Source: JAIYDJ01 sp031400505
GTDB lineage: Bacteria > Pseudomonadota > Alphaproteobacteria > Rhodobacterales > Rhodobacteraceae
Direction: 5' to 3'
DNA length: 64,000 nt
Assembly: GCA_031400505.1 (NCBI GenBank)
Contig: JANNPZ010000035.1
Span: 3,661-67,660 of the forward strand
The notes under the pieces are model-generated. The model searched no databases, was not told the origin of the DNA, and saw nothing but the letters and a program-made list of their open reading frames with translations. The translations under genes were made by a program, and so were the position numbers. Below, piece after piece: positions 43,911-51,361 of the stretch (position 1 is its first letter; each line of letters starts with the position of its first letter).

Positions 43911-43966
43911 GCCCATCCCTCTAACGGCGGTGCCCAACCGGCACCGCCAACCCCCGAGGAGCTGCC

Positions 43967-44446
43967 ATGTCCACCGCCCCCACGTCCCGCCCCCCCTTGC
44001 CGCCCATCACCGCCGAGATCGCCGCGCAAAAGGTGCGGATGGCCGAAGATGCCTGGAACGGGCGGGATCCTGCACGCGTGGCGCTGGCCTATACGCCCGA
44101 CAGCCAATGGCGCAACCGGGCCGAGTTTCCGCACGGTCGCGCCGAGATCGAGGCGTTCCTGACCCGCAAATGGGCCGCCGAGCATGACTATCGCCTGATC
44201 AAAGAGGTTTGGGCCTTTCACGGCAACCGGATAGCCGTCCGGTTCGCCTATGAATGGCGCAATGATGCGGGGGCGTGGTTTCGCAGCTATGGCAATGAAA
44301 ACTGGGAGTTTGACGCAGAGGGGCTGATGGCGTTCCGCTACGCCAGCATCAACGACCTGCCCATCGCCGAGGCGGATCGCAAGTTCCACTGGCCGTTGGG
44401 GCGCCGCCCGGACGACCACCCGGGGTTGTCGGCGCTCGGGCTTTAG
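43967..44446 (+). CDS. DUF1348/NTF2-like family protein
   Basis: 159 residues forming a compact alpha+beta cone domain with AEDAWNGRDPARVALAYTPDSQWRNR, EAFLTRKWAAEHDYRL and NENWEFDAEGLM, typical of DUF1348 (SnoaL/NTF2-like). Functions in the family are mostly unknown; some act as small isomerases or hydrolases. GGAG about 9 nt before the ATG serves as ribosome-binding site. It lies in the LysR-linked operon. Confidence 0.88.
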   Translation: MSTAPTSRPPLPPITAEIAAQKVRMAEDAWNGRDPARVALAYTPDSQWRNRAEFPHGRAEIEAFLTRKWAAEHDYRLIKEVWAFHGNRIAVRFAYEWRNDAGAWFRSYGNENWEFDAEGLMAFRYASINDLPIAEADRKFHWPLGRRPDDHPGLSALGL

Positions 44447-44463
44447 CCGCAAAGGAGACCGCC

Positions 44464-45084
44464 ATGACCCATCGTTTTGCCGACATTGCCTTTACCCCCA
44501 CCGTCAAGCTGGTGCAGGAACGTCACGGCAGCCGCCGGGCCTATGCCGGCAATGAACAGGTGGCAGAGCCGTTCAACCACCTGCTGACTGATGCCGAGGC
44601 GGGGTTCATCGCCGCCCGCGATTCCCTTTACATGGCCAGTGTGGGCGAAACCGGCTGGCCCTATATCCAGCACCGGGGTGGGCCTGCGGGCTTTGTCCGG
44701 GTGCTGGACGCGCAGACCATCGGCTTTGCCGACTTTCGCGGCAACCGTCAGTACATCAGCGTCGGCAACCTGTTGACCGATGACCGCGTGTCGCTGTTCT
44801 TCATGGACTATGCCAACCGTACAAGACTGAAGCTGCTGGGCCGGGCGCGGGTGGTTGACCCCGAGGACGTTGAAGCTCTGGGCAAACTCGCCGTGCGCGA
44901 TTACCGGGCCTCGGTCGAGCGTGGGATCACGATCACCGTCGAAGGCTTCGACTGGAACTGCCCGCAGCATATCACCCAACGCTTCGCGCTGGACGAGGTC
45001 CGCTCTGTGACGGCACCGCTGTTGGCACGGATTGCCGAGCTTGAGGCACAACTGGCGAAACAACAGGAAGCCCGAAGTGACTGA
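44464..45084 (+). CDS. Pyridoxamine 5'-phosphate oxidase-family flavin-binding protein
   Basis: 206 residues with a split-barrel FMN fold. Key segments are FIAARDSLYMASVGETGWPYIQHRGG, IGFADFRGNRQYISVGNLLTDDRVSLFFMDY and RLKLLGRARVV. The C-terminal 30 residues form a helix rich in Glu and Gln. Such proteins are usually flavin- or deazaflavin-dependent reductases rather than true pyridoxamine oxidases. Ribosome-binding site AAAGGAG is 8 nt upstream. It overlaps the next small gene. Confidence 0.88.
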   Translation: MTHRFADIAFTPTVKLVQERHGSRRAYAGNEQVAEPFNHLLTDAEAGFIAARDSLYMASVGETGWPYIQHRGGPAGFVRVLDAQTIGFADFRGNRQYISVGNLLTDDRVSLFFMDYANRTRLKLLGRARVVDPEDVEALGKLAVRDYRASVERGITITVEGFDWNCPQHITQRFALDEVRSVTAPLLARIAELEAQLAKQQEARSD

Positions 45085-45271
45085 TCCACATGTCGATCAT
45101 GATGCCTATTCCGACTGCCTTGCCGCAATGGCCACATCCGGTGACATCTTTCCTTGCGAGATGCTCGCACCGATCCGGCAGGCCGATTGTGCCTTGCCTG
45201 ACCTGCTGCCGGTGTTTCATGCCTCTGACCCAGGCATTTTCACCCTGATCCGTCGCCGCCAAAGGACCTGA
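45077..45271 (+). CDS. Small conserved-looking protein of unknown function
   Basis: 64 residues starting with a GTG at 45077 that overlaps the end of the preceding gene by 8 bp. The sequence contains DHDAYSDCLAAMATSGDIFPCE and ends 3 bp before the glutathione transferase gene. The tight packing and absence of low-complexity sequence argue that it is translated. No family recognised. Confidence 0.45.
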   Translation: MTDPHVDHDAYSDCLAAMATSGDIFPCEMLAPIRQADCALPDLLPVFHASDPGIFTLIRRRQRT

Positions 45272-45274
45272 CAA

Positions 45275-45913
45275 ATGCCAAAACCTCGCCCCATACGCCT
45301 GCACCGCTTTCGCATGTCCGGCCATTGCCACCGGGTCGAATTGATGCTGTCGCTGCTCGGTCGCCCGGTCGACATCGTCGATCTGGCCCCCGGCAGCCAG
45401 AAGTCACCCGCGTTTCTGGCGATGAACCCGTTCGGGCAAGTGCCGGTGATCGAGGATGACGGCACCGTCCTGGCAGATTCGAACGCGATTCTGGTCTATC
45501 TGGCCACCCGCTATGACCCCGAACGCCAGTGGTATCCGACGGATGCCAAGGGTGCCGCCGACGTGCAGCGCTGGCTGTCGGTTGCTGCAGGTCCGCTGTT
45601 TCAGGGCCCTGCCGTGGCGCGGCTGGTCGGGTTGTTCGACGCCAAACATGATCTGGTCCGCGCACAGGCGGTAGCGGCGGGCGTGCTTGGTGTGATGGAG
45701 GCGCATCTGGCGGCATATGGGCCGTTCTTTACGGGCGATACCCCCACGATCGCCGACATCGCGCTTTATTCCTACACCGCTCATGCGCCCGAGGGGCATG
45801 TCTCGCTGGACCCCTATCCGCAAGTCCGCGACTGGACCCAACGGATCGAAGGCCTGCCGGGCTTTGTCCCGATGGTCCGCTCTGTGCCAAATTTCGGCGA
45901 GCCTACAACATGA
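45275..45913 (+). CDS. Glutathione S-transferase family protein
   Basis: 212 residues. The N-terminal thioredoxin-like domain (about 1-80) includes LHRFRMSGHCHRVELMLSLLG, NPFGQVPVIEDDGTVLADSNAILVYLA with the cis-Pro and the Glu/Asp-Ser pair that holds glutathione. The C-terminal helical domain contains PTIADIALYSYTAHAPEG. It conjugates or reduces electrophiles with glutathione in the cytoplasm. It overlaps the next gene by 4 bp. Confidence 0.92.
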   Translation: MPKPRPIRLHRFRMSGHCHRVELMLSLLGRPVDIVDLAPGSQKSPAFLAMNPFGQVPVIEDDGTVLADSNAILVYLATRYDPERQWYPTDAKGAADVQRWLSVAAGPLFQGPAVARLVGLFDAKHDLVRAQAVAAGVLGVMEAHLAAYGPFFTGDTPTIADIALYSYTAHAPEGHVSLDPYPQVRDWTQRIEGLPGFVPMVRSVPNFGEPTT

Positions 45914-46824
45914 CAAGCCAAACCGAAGGCTCACCCTTTCACGAGGGCGAACGCAGCGTGCAGGATCGCGCTGGCACCCGGGCCCGGATGGATGCAGCAG
46001 GCCCGCGCCTTATCCGCGATCAGATGCCCGGCCAGCACCGCGAGTTGTTCGAGACGCTGCCCTTCCTGATCGCCGGGGTAGCTGATCCCTTGGGTCAGCC
46101 CTGGGCCACGGTTCTGGCGGGCGCGCCCGGTTTTGTGACCACGACGCCGCACGAGATGCGGATCAAAGCCTTGCCTGCCAACGTTGACCCGGCCCGCGCG
46201 GCCTTGCAGCGGGGCGCGTCCATCGGCCTGCTGGGGATCGAGTTGGAAACCCGCCGCCGCAACCGGATGAATGGCCGGATCGGCGAAGTAGGTCCGATGG
46301 GCTTTGCCGTCGAAGTTGTCCAGAGCTTTGGCAACTGTCCGAAATACATTCAGACGCGGCACCACGCTTGGTCCGGTTGCAGTCGCACTACTACCCGTCA
46401 TGCCGAAACCCCAGCGCTAAGCACGTCCGCACGGGCGCTGATCAAACGGTCGGACACGTTTTTCATCGCCACGACAAGCGGGCAGGGCCAGGGCGACTGG
46501 ACCCTTGGCGTCGATGTCTCGCATCGTGGCGGCGAGTCGGGCTTTGTCGGCATAGGGGAAGGCAGCACAGGCACGCGGCTTTTGGTTCCCGACTATGCCG
46601 GGAACGGATTCTTCAACACGCTGGGCAATCTTGCTTTGGACCCGCGCGCCGGCCTGCTGTTTGTCGATTTCGCCGAAGGTCATCTGCTGCAACTGGCGGT
46701 GCGGGGCCAAGTGGTCTGGAACGATGCCGAAACGGCGGCCACATCAGGGGCCGACCGCGCGCTGGTTCTGGATGTCACGGGCGGGCACTGGCTGCACCGC
46801 GCGCTTGACCTGCGATGGTCCTAG
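45910..46824 (+). CDS. Pyridoxamine 5'-phosphate oxidase-like protein (second, larger)
   Basis: 304 residues. The two halves resemble each other (LPFLIAGVADPLGQPWATVLAG and DTFFIATTSGQGQGDWTLGVDVSHRGG), each a split-barrel domain. The SFGNCPKYIQ motif between them is characteristic of PNPOx-like proteins that can be fused to ferredoxin-reductase modules; no such module follows here. An ATGA overlap couples it to the GST gene. It is the last gene of the LysR-linked operon, which as a whole suggests detoxification or breakdown of a reactive compound. Confidence 0.87.
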   Translation: MTSQTEGSPFHEGERSVQDRAGTRARMDAAGPRLIRDQMPGQHRELFETLPFLIAGVADPLGQPWATVLAGAPGFVTTTPHEMRIKALPANVDPARAALQRGASIGLLGIELETRRRNRMNGRIGEVGPMGFAVEVVQSFGNCPKYIQTRHHAWSGCSRTTTRHAETPALSTSARALIKRSDTFFIATTSGQGQGDWTLGVDVSHRGGESGFVGIGEGSTGTRLLVPDYAGNGFFNTLGNLALDPRAGLLFVDFAEGHLLQLAVRGQVVWNDAETAATSGADRALVLDVTGGHWLHRALDLRWS

Positions 46825-46956
46825 GACGCCAAGGGGCCGCCGCCGTGCGCAGCGCCAGGCGGTCCCCCAGGCGGTCTGGCGGTGCCCCGGGTTTCATGGC
46901 AGAAGCCTGCCCCGGGCAGTTCATGCCCGGAGCCGGTTTTTTTCGCCGCCAGACCC

Positions 46957-47190
46957 CTATTGCAGCGAGGCGGGGGTGTTGTCGCTGTTGTCGGGCCAGT
47001 TCGCATTCGCCCCGTCCACCTTTGCGGTGAAATCCGCCGAACCGGCGACCGATGCGCCGCCCGCATCGACGTTGATCGCCGACGTCGAGGTGACGTCACA
47101 GGCGCGGGCAGGCAGCGTGGCCCCCAACAAGAAAGCAGTCGCCAGCACAATGGCGCCGAAGCGGTATGGGTTGGAAAGCTTCGATTTCAT
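46957..47190 (-). CDS. Small exported protein of unknown function
   Basis: 77 residues. The N-terminal part up to ATLPARA is a good signal peptide. The mature 47 residues are rich in Ala, Asp, Asn and Ser (VDAGGASVAGSADFTAKVDGANANW). AAAGGA is placed 9 nt before the ATG. It follows the AhpD-like gene by 36 bp on the same strand and is probably in its operon. No family recognised. Confidence 0.6.
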   Translation of the reverse strand: MKSKLSNPYRFGAIVLATAFLLGATLPARACDVTSTSAINVDAGGASVAGSADFTAKVDGANANWPDNSDNTPASLQ

Positions 47191-47226
47191 TGTGGAAGTC
47201 CTTTGATTGCCGTGGGGAAGGCGGGC

Positions 47227-47775
47227 TCAAGCGGCCAGAGGCTTGGCCACCGGAAAGTCGATGGCCGTCTCGGCCACGTTGTTGACGTAGTTGGTCAACG
47301 TGTTCAGCGCGACATGCAGCACGATCTCGACGATCTGCGCGTCGGTGAACCCGGCAGCCCGCACCATGTCCAGATCGGCGGTCCCGACATGACCCCGTGC
47401 CTTGGTCACCGCTGCGGCAAAGCGCACCGCCGCGTCGGCCTTGGCATCCGTCGAGGTGCCCCGGCGGTTTGCCAGGATCTCGGCCTCGTCCAGTTTCGCC
47501 AGGTTCGCGCCCATATAGCTGTGCGCCGACAGGCAATAGTCGCAACCGTTGATCTCTGCCACGGCCAGCGCGATCCGCTCGCGCGTCTTGGCGTCGATGG
47601 CACCTTTGCCCAAAGCTCCGTTCAGGCCGAGATAGCCGTCAAGGGCGGCAGGCGAATTGCCGACGACACGGAACAGGTTCGGCACCAGCCCGAACTGCTT
47701 CTTCACGGCTTCAAGCAGCGGCTGGGACCCGGCTGGCGAGGCTTCGATGGTTGCCGGTGTGCTGATACGCGACAT
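47227..47775 (-). CDS. AhpD-like carboxymuconolactone decarboxylase-family protein
   Basis: 182 residues from the ATG at 47775 (AGGAAA upstream). The core EINGCDYCLSAH contains the CxxC and following His of AhpD-type peroxidases/disulfide reductases, preceded by TRERIALAVA. The N-terminal LEAVKKQFGLVPNLFRVV is typical of the peroxidase-related subgroup. It probably reduces peroxides or acts as thiol antioxidant, matching the GST and flavin proteins next to it. A fragment of a paralogue lies at 22510-22623. Confidence 0.9.
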   Translation of the reverse strand: MSRISTPATIEASPAGSQPLLEAVKKQFGLVPNLFRVVGNSPAALDGYLGLNGALGKGAIDAKTRERIALAVAEINGCDYCLSAHSYMGANLAKLDEAEILANRRGTSTDAKADAAVRFAAAVTKARGHVGTADLDMVRAAGFTDAQIVEIVLHVALNTLTNYVNNVAETAIDFPVAKPLAA

Positions 47776-47811
47776 GATGATTTTCCTGTCTTGACTGGCT
47801 TGCGGGACCAT

Positions 47812-48087
47812 CCCGCGCCAACAATGGAGAACCTAATTGCTTCGCTTTCAGTGCAGAATGTCCGGCCGACGCAATTCAGAGCTTCAGTTATCGGAATAAT
47901 CAAAGCGTAACCGGCTGATAAAGCTGGCAGCGCCCCGAGGGCGATTTTGCGCGTGTCCTTACGCCAGACATGTCTGGAAATGAAACGGCCAAACTTGGAT
48001 GGCGTGTCAAACAGGTCGCCAGAACGTCAAGGTTCAACTGGGTCACTCGACCCACCGCCAAGGCCGATCTGTACAAAAGCGGATCGC
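47812..48087. other. Intergenic region without a recognisable gene
   Basis: About 275 bp between the AhpD-like gene and the integrase stop codon. It presumably contains the AhpD promoter; no repeat, RNA or gene was recognised. Confidence 0.4.
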
Positions 48088-49197
48088 CTACAATCCGGCG
48101 GCCTTGGTGAGGTTGACGCGGAACCTGTCGCGGCGGCGCTGGTAGCGGCGGGTCATTTCTGCGCTGGCGTGGCCGAGTTGCTTTTGGACATAGCGTTCAT
48201 CCACCTCTGCGCTGCTGGCGAGGCCTGCGCGCAAGGAGTGGCCCGAGAAGAGCGCCAACCGTTCGGCCTTGGGCAATTCTGGGCGCAGCCCTGCGTCCTC
48301 GACGCATTGCTTGATCAGCCGCGCGACATGCTTGTCGGAAAGCCTCTCGCCCGTGGCTTTCATGCTAGTGCGCGACACCGCGACGAAGATGGGTCCGAAG
48401 TCGATGCGGGCGTAATGCAGCCACTGGGTCAGGGCATGGACCGGGCAGGTCTGGTCTAACGATCCCCGGGCGATTTCCACCTCGCGCCAGCCGGTCTTGC
48501 CGCGCAGGGTGATCAGGGCGCCATCATTCATGGTTTCGACCCAGCCGCCACTATCGGGCGTGTCGTCCTTGCCGTGGTTAAGGGACACGATCTCTGACCG
48601 GCGCAGGCCCCCGGCAAAGCCGATCAGCAGCATCGCCCGGTCGCGCAAGCCGCGCAGGTCGTGGGGCAGGGTGGCCAGCATGTCACGCAGGTCTTGCGGA
48701 AGGATCGCCTCTTTCTGCGCTGGTGGCCGGGCGTGCTTGCGGCGTATGCCAGCCAGAACGGAGGCGATGTGGCGATCCTTTCGGTCCAGCTTTTCCCCGC
48801 GCTGCGCATAACCCCAGGTCAGGCCCGAAAGACGCCGTTCAATGGAAGAAACTGACAAGGCAACGGCCTTGCCGCCCGGTGCTGCCAGATCGGCGATGTA
48901 AAGCCCGATCATTTGGGGTGATGGTGGCAGCGGGTCAGCCCCGCGCATCCGGCAAAAGCGCGCGAAGTGGGCCCAGTCTTTGGCATAAGCCTTCAGCGTG
49001 TTCGCAGATGCGGCTTGCCGTGCATAGGTCTGTGCAGTTTCGATGAGCCGATCGAGCGTGCCGGAGCCTGCGAGATCTGAGGGCAGGCAAAGGGTGCCGT
49101 CCTTCGATGCAACGCCTTCGCCTCCTTCATCGGAACAAGGGCGTTCAGACGGCTCCAGAAGCGATTTCTCGGCTGTTTCTTCCATGCTTTCGAGCAT
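48088..49197 (-). CDS. Tyrosine recombinase/integrase
   Basis: 369 residues. A SAM-like N-terminal DNA-binding domain (about 55-150) is followed by the catalytic domain with Arg in GGLRRSEIVSL, HSLRAG (His and Arg), LGHAS (His) and the nucleophile Tyr in RRYQRRR. It cuts and rejoins DNA at specific sites through a phosphotyrosine intermediate. It diverges from the DUF1403 and scpB-like genes; the short space between them contains an inverted repeat (49209-49233). The same trio, integrase, DUF1403 and ScpB, is known to me from other alphaproteobacterial plasmids. Confidence 0.92.
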   Translation of the reverse strand: MLESMEETAEKSLLEPSERPCSDEGGEGVASKDGTLCLPSDLAGSGTLDRLIETAQTYARQAASANTLKAYAKDWAHFARFCRMRGADPLPPSPQMIGLYIADLAAPGGKAVALSVSSIERRLSGLTWGYAQRGEKLDRKDRHIASVLAGIRRKHARPPAQKEAILPQDLRDMLATLPHDLRGLRDRAMLLIGFAGGLRRSEIVSLNHGKDDTPDSGGWVETMNDGALITLRGKTGWREVEIARGSLDQTCPVHALTQWLHYARIDFGPIFVAVSRTSMKATGERLSDKHVARLIKQCVEDAGLRPELPKAERLALFSGHSLRAGLASSAEVDERYVQKQLGHASAEMTRRYQRRRDRFRVNLTKAAGL

Positions 49198-49208
49198 ACC
49201 TTATCTAC

Positions 49209-49233
49209 GTCCGATAATACAATCTTATTGGAC
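49209..49233. promoter_or_regulatory. Inverted repeat between integrase and DUF1403 gene
   Basis: GTCCGATAA (49209-49217) and TTATTGGAC (49225-49233) pair with one mismatch over 9 bp around a 7-bp spacer in an AT-rich 114-bp divergent region. It can be an operator for both directions or a recombinase core site (two arms with 7-bp spacer). Confidence 0.55.
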
Positions 49234-49311
49234 ATAATAACAACACAGACAAGGCGGCGGTAAAATCGGCTTTCACTGGCATAAAGCGCCGCAATGGTTT
49301 AGTATGCAGTC

Positions 49312-50199
49312 ATGAATGGACTGCCCCCGATCCTCGATGACGAACCTTTGCCGATACCGCCTTTGCCAGGCTGGATCCGTTCCGGGATGGCCGGAAATGC
49401 CGAAGTGGCGGCGTTCCTGGCCGGTGCGGCACTGGCGCATCTGGTGTTGGTCGAAGCCGCAAGGCAGCTGCCGCAGGCGCTGTGGCGCGAGCGGCTGGCG
49501 TTGATTGCGGCAGAGGTCTGCGTTGCGATGACGGGGCGGCGCGAAGGGCAGGGGGCCTTGCGTGATGCGGTCCATCTGACCCGCCCCGGTGATGATCCCG
49601 GCCCCTCGGGACGGGTCTTGCAACAGTGGTTGCACGCAGCAGGGCGGCCGATCTCGGTCGTGGGGCTTGGCCGCGCTGTGGACGGCGTTGCCACAGATAG
49701 CGTCGCACTTTGCCTCGATGTCGTGGGGCCAACGCCGGTCGAACGGGCGGCGCAGGTCATCGAAGTCGTGCTGGAAGGCACCCCGCGCGCCGAGACGGAA
49801 GCCCTGATCCTGGCCGATGCGGTGCTGTCGAAATCCCTGGGTTGGAAGCATGCGCTGCCACTGCTGTCGCTGGCCCTGAAACCTCGTGATTTGCGCCTGC
49901 GGGGGGGAGAACTGCGGCTGGCCTGCCATCGGGCTGTGGTCCTTGGGGCCGGGCAAGCCGTGCCGCTGGCCGCAGATCTGTCCCGCCGGGCAGTGCGGCT
50001 GCAAGCGGTCGCACCAAGACTTCGTGCGCGCGGTGCTGCGCGTGCGGTTCTTCTGTTCCTGTCGCGCGACGCATTGGCACCTTCTGCGCTGAATTTCATG
50101 TCTGATCGTGCCGCGCGCCGGCTGTGCGACCGGCTTGTGGACCTCGGTGCCATTCGCGAACTCACGGGTCGCGACAGCTTTCGCCTTTACGGGCTTTGA
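49312..50199 (+). CDS. DUF1403 family protein
   Basis: 295 residues, Ala/Leu/Arg-rich and predicted mostly helical. Recognisable are the N-terminal PLPPLPGWIRSG, AEVAAFLAGAALAHLV and LPLLSLALKPRDLR segments shared by DUF1403 proteins found on alphaproteobacterial plasmids. Its C-terminal 70 residues (SRDALAPSALNFMSDRAARRLCDRLVDLGAIRELTGR) look like a winged-helix. It is followed 2 bp later by the scpB-like gene, suggesting a joint complex. In normal condensin operons scpB pairs with scpA, which is not seen here. Confidence 0.8.
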   Translation: MNGLPPILDDEPLPIPPLPGWIRSGMAGNAEVAAFLAGAALAHLVLVEAARQLPQALWRERLALIAAEVCVAMTGRREGQGALRDAVHLTRPGDDPGPSGRVLQQWLHAAGRPISVVGLGRAVDGVATDSVALCLDVVGPTPVERAAQVIEVVLEGTPRAETEALILADAVLSKSLGWKHALPLLSLALKPRDLRLRGGELRLACHRAVVLGAGQAVPLAADLSRRAVRLQAVAPRLRARGAARAVLLFLSRDALAPSALNFMSDRAARRLCDRLVDLGAIRELTGRDSFRLYGL

Positions 50200-50201
50200 A
50201 C

Positions 50202-50795
50202 ATGAAAAAAGCCGGCACAGAGACCGCTCTGGATCATGAACTGGCCGATTTGCCGCCCGATCTGCGCTGGCGGGAATGGATGCGGCGGATCGAGGCGGTG
50301 CTTTTTGCCTCGGCCGCGCCGGTGGCTCGGGATGATCTGGCGCGGGTGGTGGGACCGGGGGTTTCGGTTGATCTGCTGATCGAGGACTTGATGGTTGATC
50401 TTGCGGGCCGGCCCTATCAAGTGGCACGCGTGGGCGCTGGTTGGGTCCTGCGGACGCTTCCTGCCTATGCACCCGTGATCCGTGCCGCCGCAGACATTGG
50501 TGGTCAGGTTCTGAATCTGTCGGAATTCGACCTTGCCGTGTTGGCGGCGATTGCGTACCACCAGCCGATCAGCCGCGACGGTCTGAAAGAGATTTTCGGC
50601 CGCGAAATCAGCCGCGATATGATCGGGCGGCTGGCCGAGCGCGACCTGATCGGCACCGGCCCCCGCGAACCAAGACGCGGCGCGCCCTATACTTTCGTCA
50701 CGACCGAAATCTTCCTTGCCGCATTCGGGATGCAATCCTTGCGCGACCTGCCTGACCCAGAACTTCTGTTGGATTCAGGGATGACACATACCTGA
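50202..50795 (+). CDS. SMC-Scp complex subunit ScpB-like protein
   Basis: 197 residues from the ATG at 50202. Two winged-helix domains are visible: WREWMRRIEAVLFASAAPVARDDLARVV (about 24-52) and LNLSEFDLAVLAAIAYHQPISRDGLKEIFG (about 100-130), with the ScpB hallmark IEAVLFAS and LAAIAYHQPISR. ScpB is the kleisin-associated subunit of bacterial condensin. Here it occurs without SMC or ScpA and beside an integrase and DUF1403, so it may serve plasmid segregation or recombination rather than chromosome folding. Confidence 0.88.
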   Translation: MKKAGTETALDHELADLPPDLRWREWMRRIEAVLFASAAPVARDDLARVVGPGVSVDLLIEDLMVDLAGRPYQVARVGAGWVLRTLPAYAPVIRAAADIGGQVLNLSEFDLAVLAAIAYHQPISRDGLKEIFGREISRDMIGRLAERDLIGTGPREPRRGAPYTFVTTEIFLAAFGMQSLRDLPDPELLLDSGMTHT

Positions 50796-50923
50796 CAGCG
50801 GTAACCAAGCCAGCGTTTCGCCTGAGCGCGGGGTCACCTTGGCAGTCGCCGTGCCAAATGCCGATTGACAAGATGTCATCCGCGCCGTCCCGGCGCGGTG
50901 ACCCAAAGGCGGCGCATGACGGG

Positions 50924-50961
50924 CACCTGGCCGCACGACCTGCACCTGGCCGCACGACCTG
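50924..50961. repeat. Two tandem copies of a 19-bp sequence
   Basis: CACCTGGCCGCACGACCTG occurs twice head to tail in the non-coding stretch between scpB and the next operon. Confidence 0.8.
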
Positions 50962-51065
50962 CATGGGCGCTTGCACGTGAATTGACCTTCCCATGAGCGA
51001 CAGAGCTGCAAATATGCTTGGACAACGGAAGGCCCGGCGCGTTCCAAGTTCACATTCGACTTGCC

Positions 51066-51119
51066 TGGAATGTTCCCGTTGACATTTGGATCGTTCCATT
51101 ATTAACTTGGAACGATCCA
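51066..51119 (+). promoter_or_regulatory. Promoter with three tandem operators for the CoA-transferase/ABC operon
   Basis: Three 12-bp dyads, TGGAATGTTCCC (51066), TGGATCGTTCCA (51087) and TGGAACGATCCA (51108), start exactly 21 bp apart. A consensus -35 TTGACA lies at 51079-51084 between the first and second; TATTAA (51100-51105) may be the -10, with a 15-bp spacer. The sites are variants of the TGGAACGTTCCA palindrome at 2876-2909 and have the same 21-bp phasing and the same position relative to TTGACA. Confidence 0.75.
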
Positions 51120-51205
51120 CAGACGGAGGATGGGGTGAACTGGGCATTCGTCGGAGCAAGCACGACTGCCGGCCAATTCATGGCCGGGGCAAGGAAGACA
51201 GCGCC

Positions 51206-51361
51206 ATGTCGGTTTGGGTGATGCGCTCGGGTGCCGCAGTGGAGGGCACTGCCAATCCTGCAGCCACAGGCGGCGTGAAAGCATTGAAGATCGCACAGGC
51301 AGTGCGCAACGCGGCACGTCCTTGCCGGCGCAAGATCGTGACCAATGGAGAGACCCCGTGA
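51206..51361 (+). CDS. Possible small leader/coupled protein
   Basis: A 51-codon frame starting MSVWVMRSGAAVEG, with a basic C-terminal half (ARPCRRKIV). Its stop overlaps the GTG start of the CoA-transferase gene (GTGA), so it could couple translation. No family recognised and no strong ribosome-binding site; it may only be the operon leader. Confidence 0.3.
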   Translation: MSVWVMRSGAAVEGTANPAATGGVKALKIAQAVRNAARPCRRKIVTNGETP

